Assembly: GCA_030424595.1 (NCBI GenBank)
Contig: JAUHWG010000003.1
Location: forward strand, 310,001 to 374,000
Origin: Polyangia bacterium
GTDB lineage: Bacteria > Myxococcota_A > Polyangia > Nannocystales > Nannocystaceae
Length of the DNA stretch: 64,000 nt
Direction of reading: 5' to 3'
Shown here: positions 45,839 through 53,632 of the stretch, piece by piece
Position numbering within the stretch: position 1 is the stretch's first letter
Layout of the letters: every line of letters starts with the position of its first letter
Position numbers and translations under genes: made by a program
Notes under the pieces: model-generated
The model's input: the letters and a program-made list of their open reading frames with translations, nothing else
Told to the model about the DNA's origin: nothing
Databases searched by the model: none

Positions 45839-47020
45839 TCATGGCGGCGCGGAGACCAGACCGGCGCCGCGATCTGCGAGGTCGATCCCGGGAGCGAGTG
45901 AGTCGGAGGAGGCGGCGGCGATGAGCCGAGAGCTTACGTTCCGCGCAGTCGCTGGCGCGATGCCGTTTCGAATCGCCTGCCACCAGAGGGCGGCAATACC
46001 GGCAACATGCGGGGTCGCCATACTGGTACCGCTGAGCGAACGAAGACCGCCGCCGCTGCGAGCCGAGAGGATGTCGACACCGGGAGCGCTGACGTCGACT
46101 AGCATGTTCGAGAAGGACGCGACCCGGAGACCATCCACGCTCCGTTCGAGGGCGCCGACCGAGATGACCCCTTCGGCCGCGGCCGGCAGTGTGCATGCGA
46201 TTCGAAAGCGCGGCCACTCGCTCTCATTGCCAGCGGCGGCGACCACCACCGCACCGCCGCCGAGACTGTAGTCGTCGCGGGCGCGGTTCTCTACCATCAA
46301 TGCGTCGAACATCCGGAGGTTGGCGGTGAAGTCGACGAGCGCCATCGAGGTCGCTTGGATGACGGGCAGTCCTTCGACGTGGACGAGGTGGTCGACATGG
46401 CCTGGGAAGTCGAAGCCGAGTGAGAGCGAGACCACGTCGGCCTCGGACAGGGCCCAACTCAACGCCTGGAAGAGGGCTTCGGTGGTCCCCCGTCCGAAGC
46501 CGTCGAGGACCTTGCCGACGAGCGCCTTCTTGACCCCTGGGGCAACACCGATCCGCTGGCCTTCGACGTCGCGGCCGAAGATCGTTCCGGCGCAGTGAGT
46601 CCCGTGGCCGTGTCGGTCACCATTCCCCTCCCCGGTGAAGTCGCGCTCGGTAAGCTGGACTCCCGCGAACGCGGGGTGGACGGCGTCGATGCCCGTGTCA
46701 AGTACTCCCACCACCGTCCCATTCCCGTCGCGCGACGATCTCGTCGCGCTAACGGCTTCGGTGCCCCACGCGCCCTCCGTCGCTGCGCTCGCGGGGATAT
46801 CAGTGGGCTCGATGAGGCGTATCCCCAGCGACCGCGCCACCCCGACGACCTCAGGATCGCGCCGAAGGAGCCGGACGTCGCGGCGGGTGAGGTCCGCGGC
46901 CTCGAGGCTCGGCGGCGGATCGTCGACCGCGAAAGACTCGAGGACCGGACGGAACTCGCTCATGAAGATCTGACGCCCGCGCGTACGTCGCGCGCGCATG
47001 ATTGTGTATCTACTGGACAT
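45839..47020 (-). CDS. subtilisin-like serine protease (peptidase S8)
   Basis: The protein has 393 residues from ATG 47020, supported by an AGGAAA box 6 bases upstream. The catalytic triad is D108 (VVGVLDTGID), H139 (RHGHGTHCAG) and S333 (GTSMATPHVAG). The N-terminal 95 residues may be a propeptide (SLGIRLIEPTDI), but no signal peptide is visible, so the protease may be intracellular or leave by another route. The fold is complete with 'VVVAAAGNESEWPRFRIACT' as the oxyanion region. The neighbours on the right include a trypsin-like lipoprotein. Confidence 0.9.
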   Translation of the reverse strand: MSSRYTIMRARRTRGRQIFMSEFRPVLESFAVDDPPPSLEAADLTRRDVRLLRRDPEVVGVARSLGIRLIEPTDIPASAATEGAWGTEAVSATRSSRDGNGTVVGVLDTGIDAVHPAFAGVQLTERDFTGEGNGDRHGHGTHCAGTIFGRDVEGQRIGVAPGVKKALVGKVLDGFGRGTTEALFQALSWALSEADVVSLSLGFDFPGHVDHLVHVEGLPVIQATSMALVDFTANLRMFDALMVENRARDDYSLGGGAVVVAAAGNESEWPRFRIACTLPAAAEGVISVGALERSVDGLRVASFSNMLVDVSAPGVDILSARSGGGLRSLSGTSMATPHVAGIAALWWQAIRNGIAPATARNVSSRLIAAASSDSLAPGIDLADRGAGLVSAPP

Positions 47021-47640
47021 AGTTGTTTCCTAGTCTGTGCAGGTGGAACCGCGCGCTGGTTTGTGCGCGGCCGTTGCGAGGCCACATAAGAGGAGTGCAA
47101 TGGCTGGATGGATCCGTTCACCGGAGTTTCGCCCGGATCCACGTAGCGCGACTGGGGACAGGTCATCCCGGCCGTGGGAACTGGATATAGGGTGATTGCG
47201 CGCTCTCTACGGATCGCAGCGAGCGAGGCCAGAGCCGTCTCATCCATCGGCCTGCTGCCGTGGTCAAGGCCGCCGCCGGCCACGAACGGCTGATTATGGC
47301 TCTACTCACATGTTCGTGGGCTAGAGCGGCATGACATGAGGCCAGGGAAGGACGATCCCTCCGAAGCACAGGAGGAGAGTTCGTCGATCCCGATCCGTCG
47401 CAAGCCCAGGGTACGGGCAGCGGGCTCACCTCAGTGCCGCCTGCACACGAGCTCAATGACGCGGCCGACGCTCGTCCAGGCGATCCGCGGCACGATGTCA
47501 CCTTGGCGGCGGAGCAGTGCGCGGCGACACACCAGGCGGCGATCTTTTGATCCCTTCCGACTAGACGACCACGATCCCATCGTCACTGCTCGACGACCTC
47601 ATTCTGGCCTATGTGTATGACGGGGCTGGTCTGAGCCGCA
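47021..47640. other. 620-base region without a clear gene
   Basis: On the + strand a frame ending at TGA 47550 has natural-looking codons (DPDPSQAQGTGSGL, then VPPAHELNDAADARPGDP) but no recognisable domain and no clear start. It may be a small gene or the end of a lost one. Nothing else is supported. Confidence 0.3.
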
Positions 47641-47668
47641 GGCGGCGATCCTCCCGCGGATCGCCGCC
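47641..47668. terminator. 11-bp perfect hairpin downstream of the small beta-rich gene
   Basis: GGCGGCGATCC (47641-47651) and GGATCGCCGCC (47658-47668) flank a 6-base loop. One arm derives from the kinase relic. It may end transcription from the gene at 47779-48156. Confidence 0.45.
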
Positions 47669-47719
47669 TCCTCAATGCTAGCCTCACTAAAAGGGCAGGG
47701 TAGTCCCTCGTTGCTCGGA
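47647..47719 (-). pseudogene. relic of the 5' end of a Ser/Thr kinase gene
   Basis: The sequence matches 52247-52325, the first codons of the intact kinase. The minus-strand frame reads CPFSEASIEEAAIRGRI against the intact CPFSEAGVEAAAIRGRV. Only this N-terminal stretch remains and flanking codons are frameshifted. Confidence 0.65.
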
Positions 47720-47778
47720 GGTGGCGCCGGGCCTCTCAGGACTTATTGGCTTGGGTGATGGGGGGGTTGTGCCCGCAG

Positions 47779-48156
47779 CTACGGGCGGCTGATCTTGACC
47801 GTTAGCTTGACTGAAGGACTCGCTCCGTGGCCGACGAGTACCCATGTATACTCGTGACCCGAGGAGGGCCGCGTGAAGACGAAGACCAGGTCCGAGCCGC
47901 TGTAGGACCAGGATAAGCCGGCAGACGCGTCGTAGGAGCCGCTCGACGTGCCGGTTACGCGATAGACGCGGATCGAGTCGACAGAAGGGGGCGCGACGGT
48001 CACCGTGAGTGTGGGATCCGTCGAGTCCAGTGACGCATCGATCCTTAGCAGCTCCTCGCTGGAATAGTATGCAGTTCCGTTGCTGTCGGTCGTGAGGGAG
48101 ATCGTGTTCGAACCCGTGTGCGCCGAGACAACGGTGTGGATGGTAATTGTGCTCAT
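47779..48156 (-). CDS. small beta-rich protein of unknown function
   Basis: The protein has 125 residues and no signal peptide. It is made of Ser/Thr/Val-rich strands (IHTVVSAHTGSNTISLTT, TDPTLTVTVAPP, IRVYRVTGTSSGSY, GSDLVFVFTRPSSGHEYTWV) and ends 'SVKLTVKISRP', which suggests an Ig-like or other beta-sandwich domain. It begins 36 bp downstream of the trypsin-like gene on the same strand. The last 13 codons of a second copy lie just upstream of the kinase gene (52381-52419). The repeated linkage to the kinase suggests a functional connection. Confidence 0.6.
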   Translation of the reverse strand: MSTITIHTVVSAHTGSNTISLTTDSNGTAYYSSEELLRIDASLDSTDPTLTVTVAPPSVDSIRVYRVTGTSSGSYDASAGLSWSYSGSDLVFVFTRPSSGHEYTWVLVGHGASPSVKLTVKISRP

Positions 48157-48191
48157 GCTCTTATCTGGCCTTTCTGTCGTGCTATTTTGCG

Positions 48192-49295
48192 CTATTGCGC
48201 ACTCGTATCTGACTGTGGCGGTGCGAAAATCAATGTGACGTCCAGTGCATCCGCTCCCCTGCAGAGCGGATCCTCAAGGCAGTCGTCCCAGCGCATGCAT
48301 GTGGCCCCGTCGACCGCACTGCTGCAGAACTGCGGGAGCGCATCTGTATACTCGATTATGCCGACGAGTTCGTGCTCGATGTTGTAGACTGGCGACCCTG
48401 AATTGCCGAACCCTGCGTCGAGATCCGCGGTGAACCGATCCTGTCCCGACTTGGAGACCTTCGCTAGACCGCTGAATTTGGCAGGTATGCCCATCGGATG
48501 TCCGACCGCGTAGACGTAGTCGTCCTTCGCTGGCATCGACTTGGCGACGACGACCCCGGTCAACGGCGGCGTTGGGCACTCGACATCGAGCAGTAGGAGC
48601 TTGAAGTTATTGAAGGCTCTCGCGGTACCCGTCGGCCGGCATTCTTGTTCGGGCTTGATGTCGGCCAGGGCTTCAGCGTCATCCATCCGGTACCCGCGGA
48701 CTACCAGCATCTCGTCGGAGTGCATCCAGCTGAAGCAGTGCGTCGACGTCAGCACCGAGGTCGGCGAGATAAATACCCCGCTGCAGCGCGCGGATGACGG
48801 TTGATTCGCGAAGGCCTCGTCCGCGCAGAGCCCCTCCTCCGTTGCCAGGAGTGGCGGGTTGGGGCCCTGGAGCCGCTCCAGCCGGTCCTTCGTGAAGAGT
48901 GCCGCCGAAGCGGCGATATTGCGATCGAGCGCATCGCCCCTGGGGAGATTCTTGATCGCAACATTCGGATCTTCGAGGCAATAGAGGTCGAGTCGATCAT
49001 CCGAGCCGTGGATCACGAGCATTTTAGGATCCGCCTTGGAACCTGGCCGAATACGCGACGAGCAGTGCCCGTCCGTCTCGATGCTAGCCTCGCAAGGCCC
49101 TGTCCCCCTTCTCCCTTGCACCTCGGTCCCCATGATGGCCGGCCTGGGGACCGTCGGCTCGGTCGGGTCGAAGGCGGTCATTAGAGGCTTCCCACCGGTC
49201 TGCACGTCGTTCGCTCCCGACGGCGGTCCTTCCCCGGAAAACTCACCAGGGCACCCTCCTGTCGCTGCAGCGACTATTATCCACATCCCGCGCAT
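48192..49295 (-). CDS. trypsin-like serine protease, lipoprotein
   Basis: The protein has 367 residues. A short hydrophobic N-terminus with Cys15 (VAAATGGC) suggests a lipoprotein. The chymotrypsin-type triad is H186 (SVLTSTHCFSW), D237 (LLLLDVEC) and S299 (GFGNSGSPVYN), with 'VYAVGHPMGIPAKFSGLAKV' as the second barrel. The order matches family S1/trypsin_2. It lies between the TPR kinase gene (149 bp upstream) and the small beta-rich gene (35 bp downstream), all on one strand. It probably acts in the periplasm or at the surface. Confidence 0.83.
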   Translation of the reverse strand: MRGMWIIVAAATGGCPGEFSGEGPPSGANDVQTGGKPLMTAFDPTEPTVPRPAIMGTEVQGRRGTGPCEASIETDGHCSSRIRPGSKADPKMLVIHGSDDRLDLYCLEDPNVAIKNLPRGDALDRNIAASAALFTKDRLERLQGPNPPLLATEEGLCADEAFANQPSSARCSGVFISPTSVLTSTHCFSWMHSDEMLVVRGYRMDDAEALADIKPEQECRPTGTARAFNNFKLLLLDVECPTPPLTGVVVAKSMPAKDDYVYAVGHPMGIPAKFSGLAKVSKSGQDRFTADLDAGFGNSGSPVYNIEHELVGIIEYTDALPQFCSSAVDGATCMRWDDCLEDPLCRGADALDVTLIFAPPQSDTSAQ

Positions 49296-49444
49296 CTCTT
49301 CACCCCCTCTGCCTCTTACAGTGACCGCCGACCGCCGATCCGTTCCTCGGGTCGTCCACTACTCGGATCATCCGGACTTCGTCGGCGATCGAGCGCTCGA
49401 ATTCAACAAGCTCCGCGGTCAAGGCGTAGATGATACCTCGCTAC

Positions 49445-52366
49445 TCAGCGCTCGTGAGCACGACCGAGGAACCCGTCGATCGCCGCGAGTTCGGGCGCCA
49501 ACGGCTTGCGGGCGGCGTAGAATCGGCGAGCCGATGTCGCAAGACGACGAGCCTCGCGATGGTGGCGAGCACTCGCCAGCGCCTGCGCAGCCCCCCACTC
49601 GACCTCGGCGCGCAGCCAGGCCTGCGCTGGCGCTGGCGTCGTCTCCGGCTCCGGGAGAAGCTCGAGAGCCCGGTCGAAGAGCCCACGCGCGTGGCTGACC
49701 TCGCCTTGCTCGAGGTGGACCTTGGCGCGGCCATTGAGGGCGTAGACGAGGGCCTCCGGGCCGAGCGTCGTGTCTAGGGAGGCGAGAGCGAGAGCGCGAT
49801 CATAGTGTGCGATCGCCTCGATCGCTCGGCCGTCATTGAGGAGGAACTCACCAGCGTTGAGCGAGAGTTCGAAGGGGACCGGCGTGCCGCGGGCGCGGTG
49901 GATAGTGATGCGTTCGGCGCAGGCGTCGGCCGCGGCTGCCCAGGACTCGAGCGCCGCTTCAACGTTGATCGAGATCTCGAGGGCCTCGGCGAGGTCGTCG
50001 TGGGTCGGCGGCAGGCGCTTGCGGAGGACAGGCAGGGCCCGCATTAACGCCTGTTCGGCGGCGGTCGGATCGCCAAGCTGATCGAGGGCTAGGGCGAGGA
50101 CGACCCGCGCACGGGCCGTGCCGAGCCCCTCTTCGCCCTCGTGGAGGAGAGCATTTGCCAGCGCCCCCTCCAGAAGCTCACGAGCGCGATCCAGCCCGGC
50201 GCTCGTCGGATCCGGGCGCTCCAGGAGATCGAGGGCTAGGTTGACGTCGATCGTCGCGACGTCGGGGTGGCCCTCGCCACGGGCGCCCACGAGAAGCGCC
50301 CTCGCCTCGTGGAGATGCGTGTCGGCCTCGTCCGCTCGGCCCAGCCCGCCCAGTGCGCGAGCTGCGCCAAGCAGGCTTGCAGCGCGTCCGACAGCGTCCT
50401 CGTCATCGCGGCGTTGGAGTGCCTCGTTGTGCTCCGCGATAGCGACCTCGAAGCGGCCCGCGCGGTATTCGAGCTCGCCGATGCGATCGTGAAGCTCAGC
50501 CCAAGCGGGTGCGTCGGCGCCGATCCGTCGGAGCTTGGCTATGTAGAGTTCGGCGTAGCCGCGAGCCCGGGCGACGTCGCGGCGGGCGGCGACCTGTAGC
50601 TCCGTCTGGGCGCCGAGGATCGCCGCAGCCAGGTGATCGTCGCGCAACGACTCCGCCTCGCCCAGGGCCTCGGCCAGAATCGCCTCGGATGATTCCAGCT
50701 CGCCGAGGCGACCAAGGACGATCCCCAAATTCAGCATCGCCTCCGCCCGCAGTCGACGATCGAATGCCGCCGCCAGGATCAACTCCTCGGCCGCCGTCCT
50801 CGCCTCCTCGTAGGCGCCGAGGATCGTCTGCGCCCGGATCTCGTCGAGAGCCCCTCGCAGGGCGCTGACACGCTCGCGGAGGGCCCGGACGGGCAGCGGC
50901 GTCGGCCCCTCGCGGAGCGCCTCGGGGTCGCCACACACAGATGGATCCCCGAGTTCGTTGACGAGCTCATGCGCGCGAGAGATGACGCCGGGCTCGTTGC
51001 TCTCGAGGCGACCTATGACGTCGCGGATCGAGCGCTCGTGGGCATCGATGCACTCAATAGCCCGCTCGTCGGACGCTCCCGCCGTGCCGTCTCCTCGGAG
51101 GCAGAGGGACCGCCGCGCCCTCCTCCACGCCTCCACTGCGGTATCGATCGACCGCGCGGCGTCGTCGAAAGCAGTGTCGGCGTACGGCAGCCCCGAGGCG
51201 AGGAATCGTGCGTGGAGGGCATCCCTCGCCATCGGATCCCAGACCTCGTGGAGGGGGTCGATGAGCGCAGGACACTCTGGATCGTCCTTGCCGAGCGCGC
51301 CCCACACGGCGCCGACCGCGAGTACGAGGCCAACCGTCCCAGCTACAATCCGCCGTCGGCGACGCTGCGGCGCTGCCGTGAAGGCCGCGATCAGCGCGTT
51401 GATGTCGGCGAAGCGCCGGCGCGGATCGGGCTCGAGGCCGCGGGTGAGGACCTTGAGGACCCATGAAGGTGCTGCCGAACGCCGCTGCACCAAGGCGCGC
51501 AGCCCCCGCGCGTCGACCGGGCAATCGCCGAGCGCTTGGAGCTCTTTGGCGCCATAGGGGCGGATGTCGTGGAGGCCCTCGAAGAGCGAGACGCAGAGAC
51601 TGAAGAGGTCGCTCCGCGCATCGACGCCGCGACCCCGCGCCTGCTCCGGGGCCATGTACGCCGGGGTTCCTGCAATTGCCCCTCCTCGGACAGGCCCGAT
51701 AGTCGTCGACTCCGAGGTGCGGTCTTCCGACTGGGTGCTCGCCTCGTCGGCACCGGCGTCGCGGGCGAGGCCAAAGTCGACGACCCGCACCCGCCCGTCG
51801 ACGCCGATCAAAATGTTGGCTGGCTTGACGTCGCCGTGGACGACTCCTACCTGATGCGCCGCAGCAAGACCTCGGGCTGCGTCCAGGTAGGCGCTGAGCA
51901 CCTCCTGCCAACTTCGTCCGGGCCGCCGCTGCCAGGTCGCCATGGTCTCGCCCTGGACGAACTCCAGGGCAAGGAAGATCGACCCCTCGTGCTCCCCGAC
52001 CTCGTAGATCTGAACGACGTTTGGGTGAGAGAGGCGAGCGAGGGTCCGCGCCTCACCTATGAGACGCTCGCGTTGCCGCGGATCCGCGCTCCGCCGAGAG
52101 CTCAGGACCTTGAGCGCGACTAGACGGCCGAGCTCGGGGTCGCGCGCCGAATAGACCACTCCCATTCCCCCAACGCCGATTCGGTCGCCGACCTCATAGC
52201 GGCCGATCCGGACGACTACCGACGGCTCGCCGAAGAGGCTCTGGGCGACCCTCCCGCGGATCGCCGCCGCCTCGACACCTGCCTCGCTGAAGGGGCAGGA
52301 GGGGAGGTCCGCGACGCTCGAGTCGGCGTCTGAACGCGGGCGGGCAGGTTCCACCGGAGCTGACAT
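49445..52366 (-). CDS. transmembrane Ser/Thr kinase with TPR C-terminus
   Basis: The protein has 973 residues from ATG 52366. The kinase domain covers about residues 55-330: IGVGGMGVVYSARD loop, K86 in VALKVLSS, and H177-G-D179-V-K-P-A-N, where Gly replaces the Arg of HRD. DFG is at 197-199, then GTPAYMAPEQARG. A transmembrane helix (VAGTVGLVLAVGAVWGAL) and a helical Cys-containing domain follow, then many tetratricopeptide repeats (AEAMLNLGIVLGRLGELESS, RVVLALALDQLGDPTAAEQA). It is divergent from an ECF sigma gene, like similar pairs in myxobacteria. Upstream sits a small-protein remnant, and a relic of its own 5' end is found at 47647-47719. Confidence 0.9.
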   Translation of the reverse strand: MSAPVEPARPRSDADSSVADLPSCPFSEAGVEAAAIRGRVAQSLFGEPSVVVRIGRYEVGDRIGVGGMGVVYSARDPELGRLVALKVLSSRRSADPRQRERLIGEARTLARLSHPNVVQIYEVGEHEGSIFLALEFVQGETMATWQRRPGRSWQEVLSAYLDAARGLAAAHQVGVVHGDVKPANILIGVDGRVRVVDFGLARDAGADEASTQSEDRTSESTTIGPVRGGAIAGTPAYMAPEQARGRGVDARSDLFSLCVSLFEGLHDIRPYGAKELQALGDCPVDARGLRALVQRRSAAPSWVLKVLTRGLEPDPRRRFADINALIAAFTAAPQRRRRRIVAGTVGLVLAVGAVWGALGKDDPECPALIDPLHEVWDPMARDALHARFLASGLPYADTAFDDAARSIDTAVEAWRRARRSLCLRGDGTAGASDERAIECIDAHERSIRDVIGRLESNEPGVISRAHELVNELGDPSVCGDPEALREGPTPLPVRALRERVSALRGALDEIRAQTILGAYEEARTAAEELILAAAFDRRLRAEAMLNLGIVLGRLGELESSEAILAEALGEAESLRDDHLAAAILGAQTELQVAARRDVARARGYAELYIAKLRRIGADAPAWAELHDRIGELEYRAGRFEVAIAEHNEALQRRDDEDAVGRAASLLGAARALGGLGRADEADTHLHEARALLVGARGEGHPDVATIDVNLALDLLERPDPTSAGLDRARELLEGALANALLHEGEEGLGTARARVVLALALDQLGDPTAAEQALMRALPVLRKRLPPTHDDLAEALEISINVEAALESWAAAADACAERITIHRARGTPVPFELSLNAGEFLLNDGRAIEAIAHYDRALALASLDTTLGPEALVYALNGRAKVHLEQGEVSHARGLFDRALELLPEPETTPAPAQAWLRAEVEWGAAQALASARHHREARRLATSARRFYAARKPLAPELAAIDGFLGRAHER

Positions 52367-52380
52367 TCGCGACCTTGATC

Positions 52381-52419
52381 CTACGGCCGGCTGACCTTCA
52401 CGGTTAGCTTGATTGACGG
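52381..52419 (-). pseudogene. last codons of a second copy of the small beta-rich gene
   Basis: The minus strand reads WPSIKLTVKVSRP and a stop, matching the end SPSVKLTVKISRP of the protein at 47779-48156. It ends 14 bp before the kinase start codon, so the small gene once stood directly upstream of the kinase. Confidence 0.7.
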
Positions 52420-52624
52420 CCAGAGACCTTCACTCCTCCGGTCGAAATGCCGGCTGTGTCCCTATGAGGGCGTAGTGAGCCGGTGACTTGTCTGCCTCTG
52501 TTGTGGGCGTCCAGGGGTCTGCTCCCGCTCCCCGTCCACTAGCCGCGATCACCATGAAGTTACCCGGGTCCATAGCTCACCTCCCTGTCTGAAGTGCCCG
52601 GTCACGACCGATCCGTTCAACCCA

Positions 52625-52650
52625 TCGACAAATTATTCGACGAGGGCCGA
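52625..52650 (+). promoter_or_regulatory. AT-rich element upstream of the second ECF sigma gene
   Basis: TCGACAAATTATTCGACGAG resembles the element at 12554-12580 over about 25 bases without gaps. It is a candidate sigma-gene promoter or operator. Confidence 0.4.
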
Positions 52651-52700
52651 TACGAGCGGGCGCATTGCGCGAACCTAAGCGTTTCATCGTTGACCCCCCG

Positions 52701-53333
52701 ATGCTACCATCCTCGGCCGTGACCGACGAGGCACTGGTCGAGGCGTGGCGGGCTGGCGATAGCAAGGCAGGCAACCTGCTCTTCCAGCGCTATTTTGCGG
52801 CAGTCTACCGCTTCTTTCGCAACAAGGTCGATCGTGGGGTCGAGGACCTGGTCCAGCGTACCTTCATGGCTTGCGTCGAGGGCCGCGATCGCCTCCGGGC
52901 TGACGCCTCCTTCCGCGCCTACCTTTTTGGCGCTGCCCACCACCTCCTCCGGGGCCACTATCGTCGAGAGCGAGCGCTACGGCGCGACGAGGACGCGGAC
53001 GAGCGCTCGATCGTGGACATGGGCGCGAGCCCGACTTCGATGCTCGCGGTCCGCGACGAGCAGCGCCTCCTCCTCGAGGGGCTCCGCCACCTCTCTCTAG
53101 GCGATCAGACCCTCCTCGAGCTCTACTACTGGGAGCGCCTTACCGGCCCCGAGCTTGCGGCCTTCCTCGGCGTACCGGAGAACACTGCGCGGACCAGGGT
53201 CCGTCGCGCGCGTTTGCGCCTCGAAGCCGAGCTCGCCGCGCTGGCGACGATACCCGAGCGCCTGAAAACCACTGTCGACAACCTCGACCGCTGGGCTGAG
53301 TCTATCCGGGATGCGCTCGCCCTGCCGACCTGA
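52701..53333 (+). CDS. ECF-type RNA polymerase sigma factor
   Basis: The protein has 210 residues from ATG 52701, the same length as the other ECF factor here; a GTG at 52719 is an alternative. Region 2: 'LFQRYFAAVYRFFRNKVDRG', 'EDLVQRTFMACVEGRDRLRA', 'FRAYLFGAAHHLLRGHYRRE'. Region 4: 'LTGPELAAFLGVPENTARTR'. Similarity to the factor at 12654-13286 is visible along the whole length. It is divergently transcribed from the TPR kinase, which may phosphorylate it or its partner. No anti-sigma gene is present. Confidence 0.88.
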   Translation: MLPSSAVTDEALVEAWRAGDSKAGNLLFQRYFAAVYRFFRNKVDRGVEDLVQRTFMACVEGRDRLRADASFRAYLFGAAHHLLRGHYRRERALRRDEDADERSIVDMGASPTSMLAVRDEQRLLLEGLRHLSLGDQTLLELYYWERLTGPELAAFLGVPENTARTRVRRARLRLEAELAALATIPERLKTTVDNLDRWAESIRDALALPT

Positions 53334-53632
53334 TCGAAATTTATCCACGCCCGGGTGAACGGGTCGACCGCGGTCGTGCACTCCATATCTGTGGGGCGCA
53401 TCGTCCCGGACAGACCCATTAGATCACCGATGGTGATGAGTGACTATTCTCCGCACACTAAGTGCAAGAGGGGGGCGCTTGAATGTGCGCATTGGGGAGT
53501 CAGTGAATCACAACGTCCGCCTTGGCCTACTCGCCAGCGCCTCGCCTTCATCCGGCGAGAAAGGGCCTGTACTCGCCCCCCTCGACCTCGGCCGCGCTAG
53601 GCCAGCGAGCTCCTCGACCGCTCTGAGGTACA
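53334..53632. other. 299-base intergenic region
   Basis: No gene is supported. It probably holds the promoter of the three-gene operon that follows. A run TGATGGTGATGAGTGACTATTC is the only AT-richer part. Confidence 0.3.
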
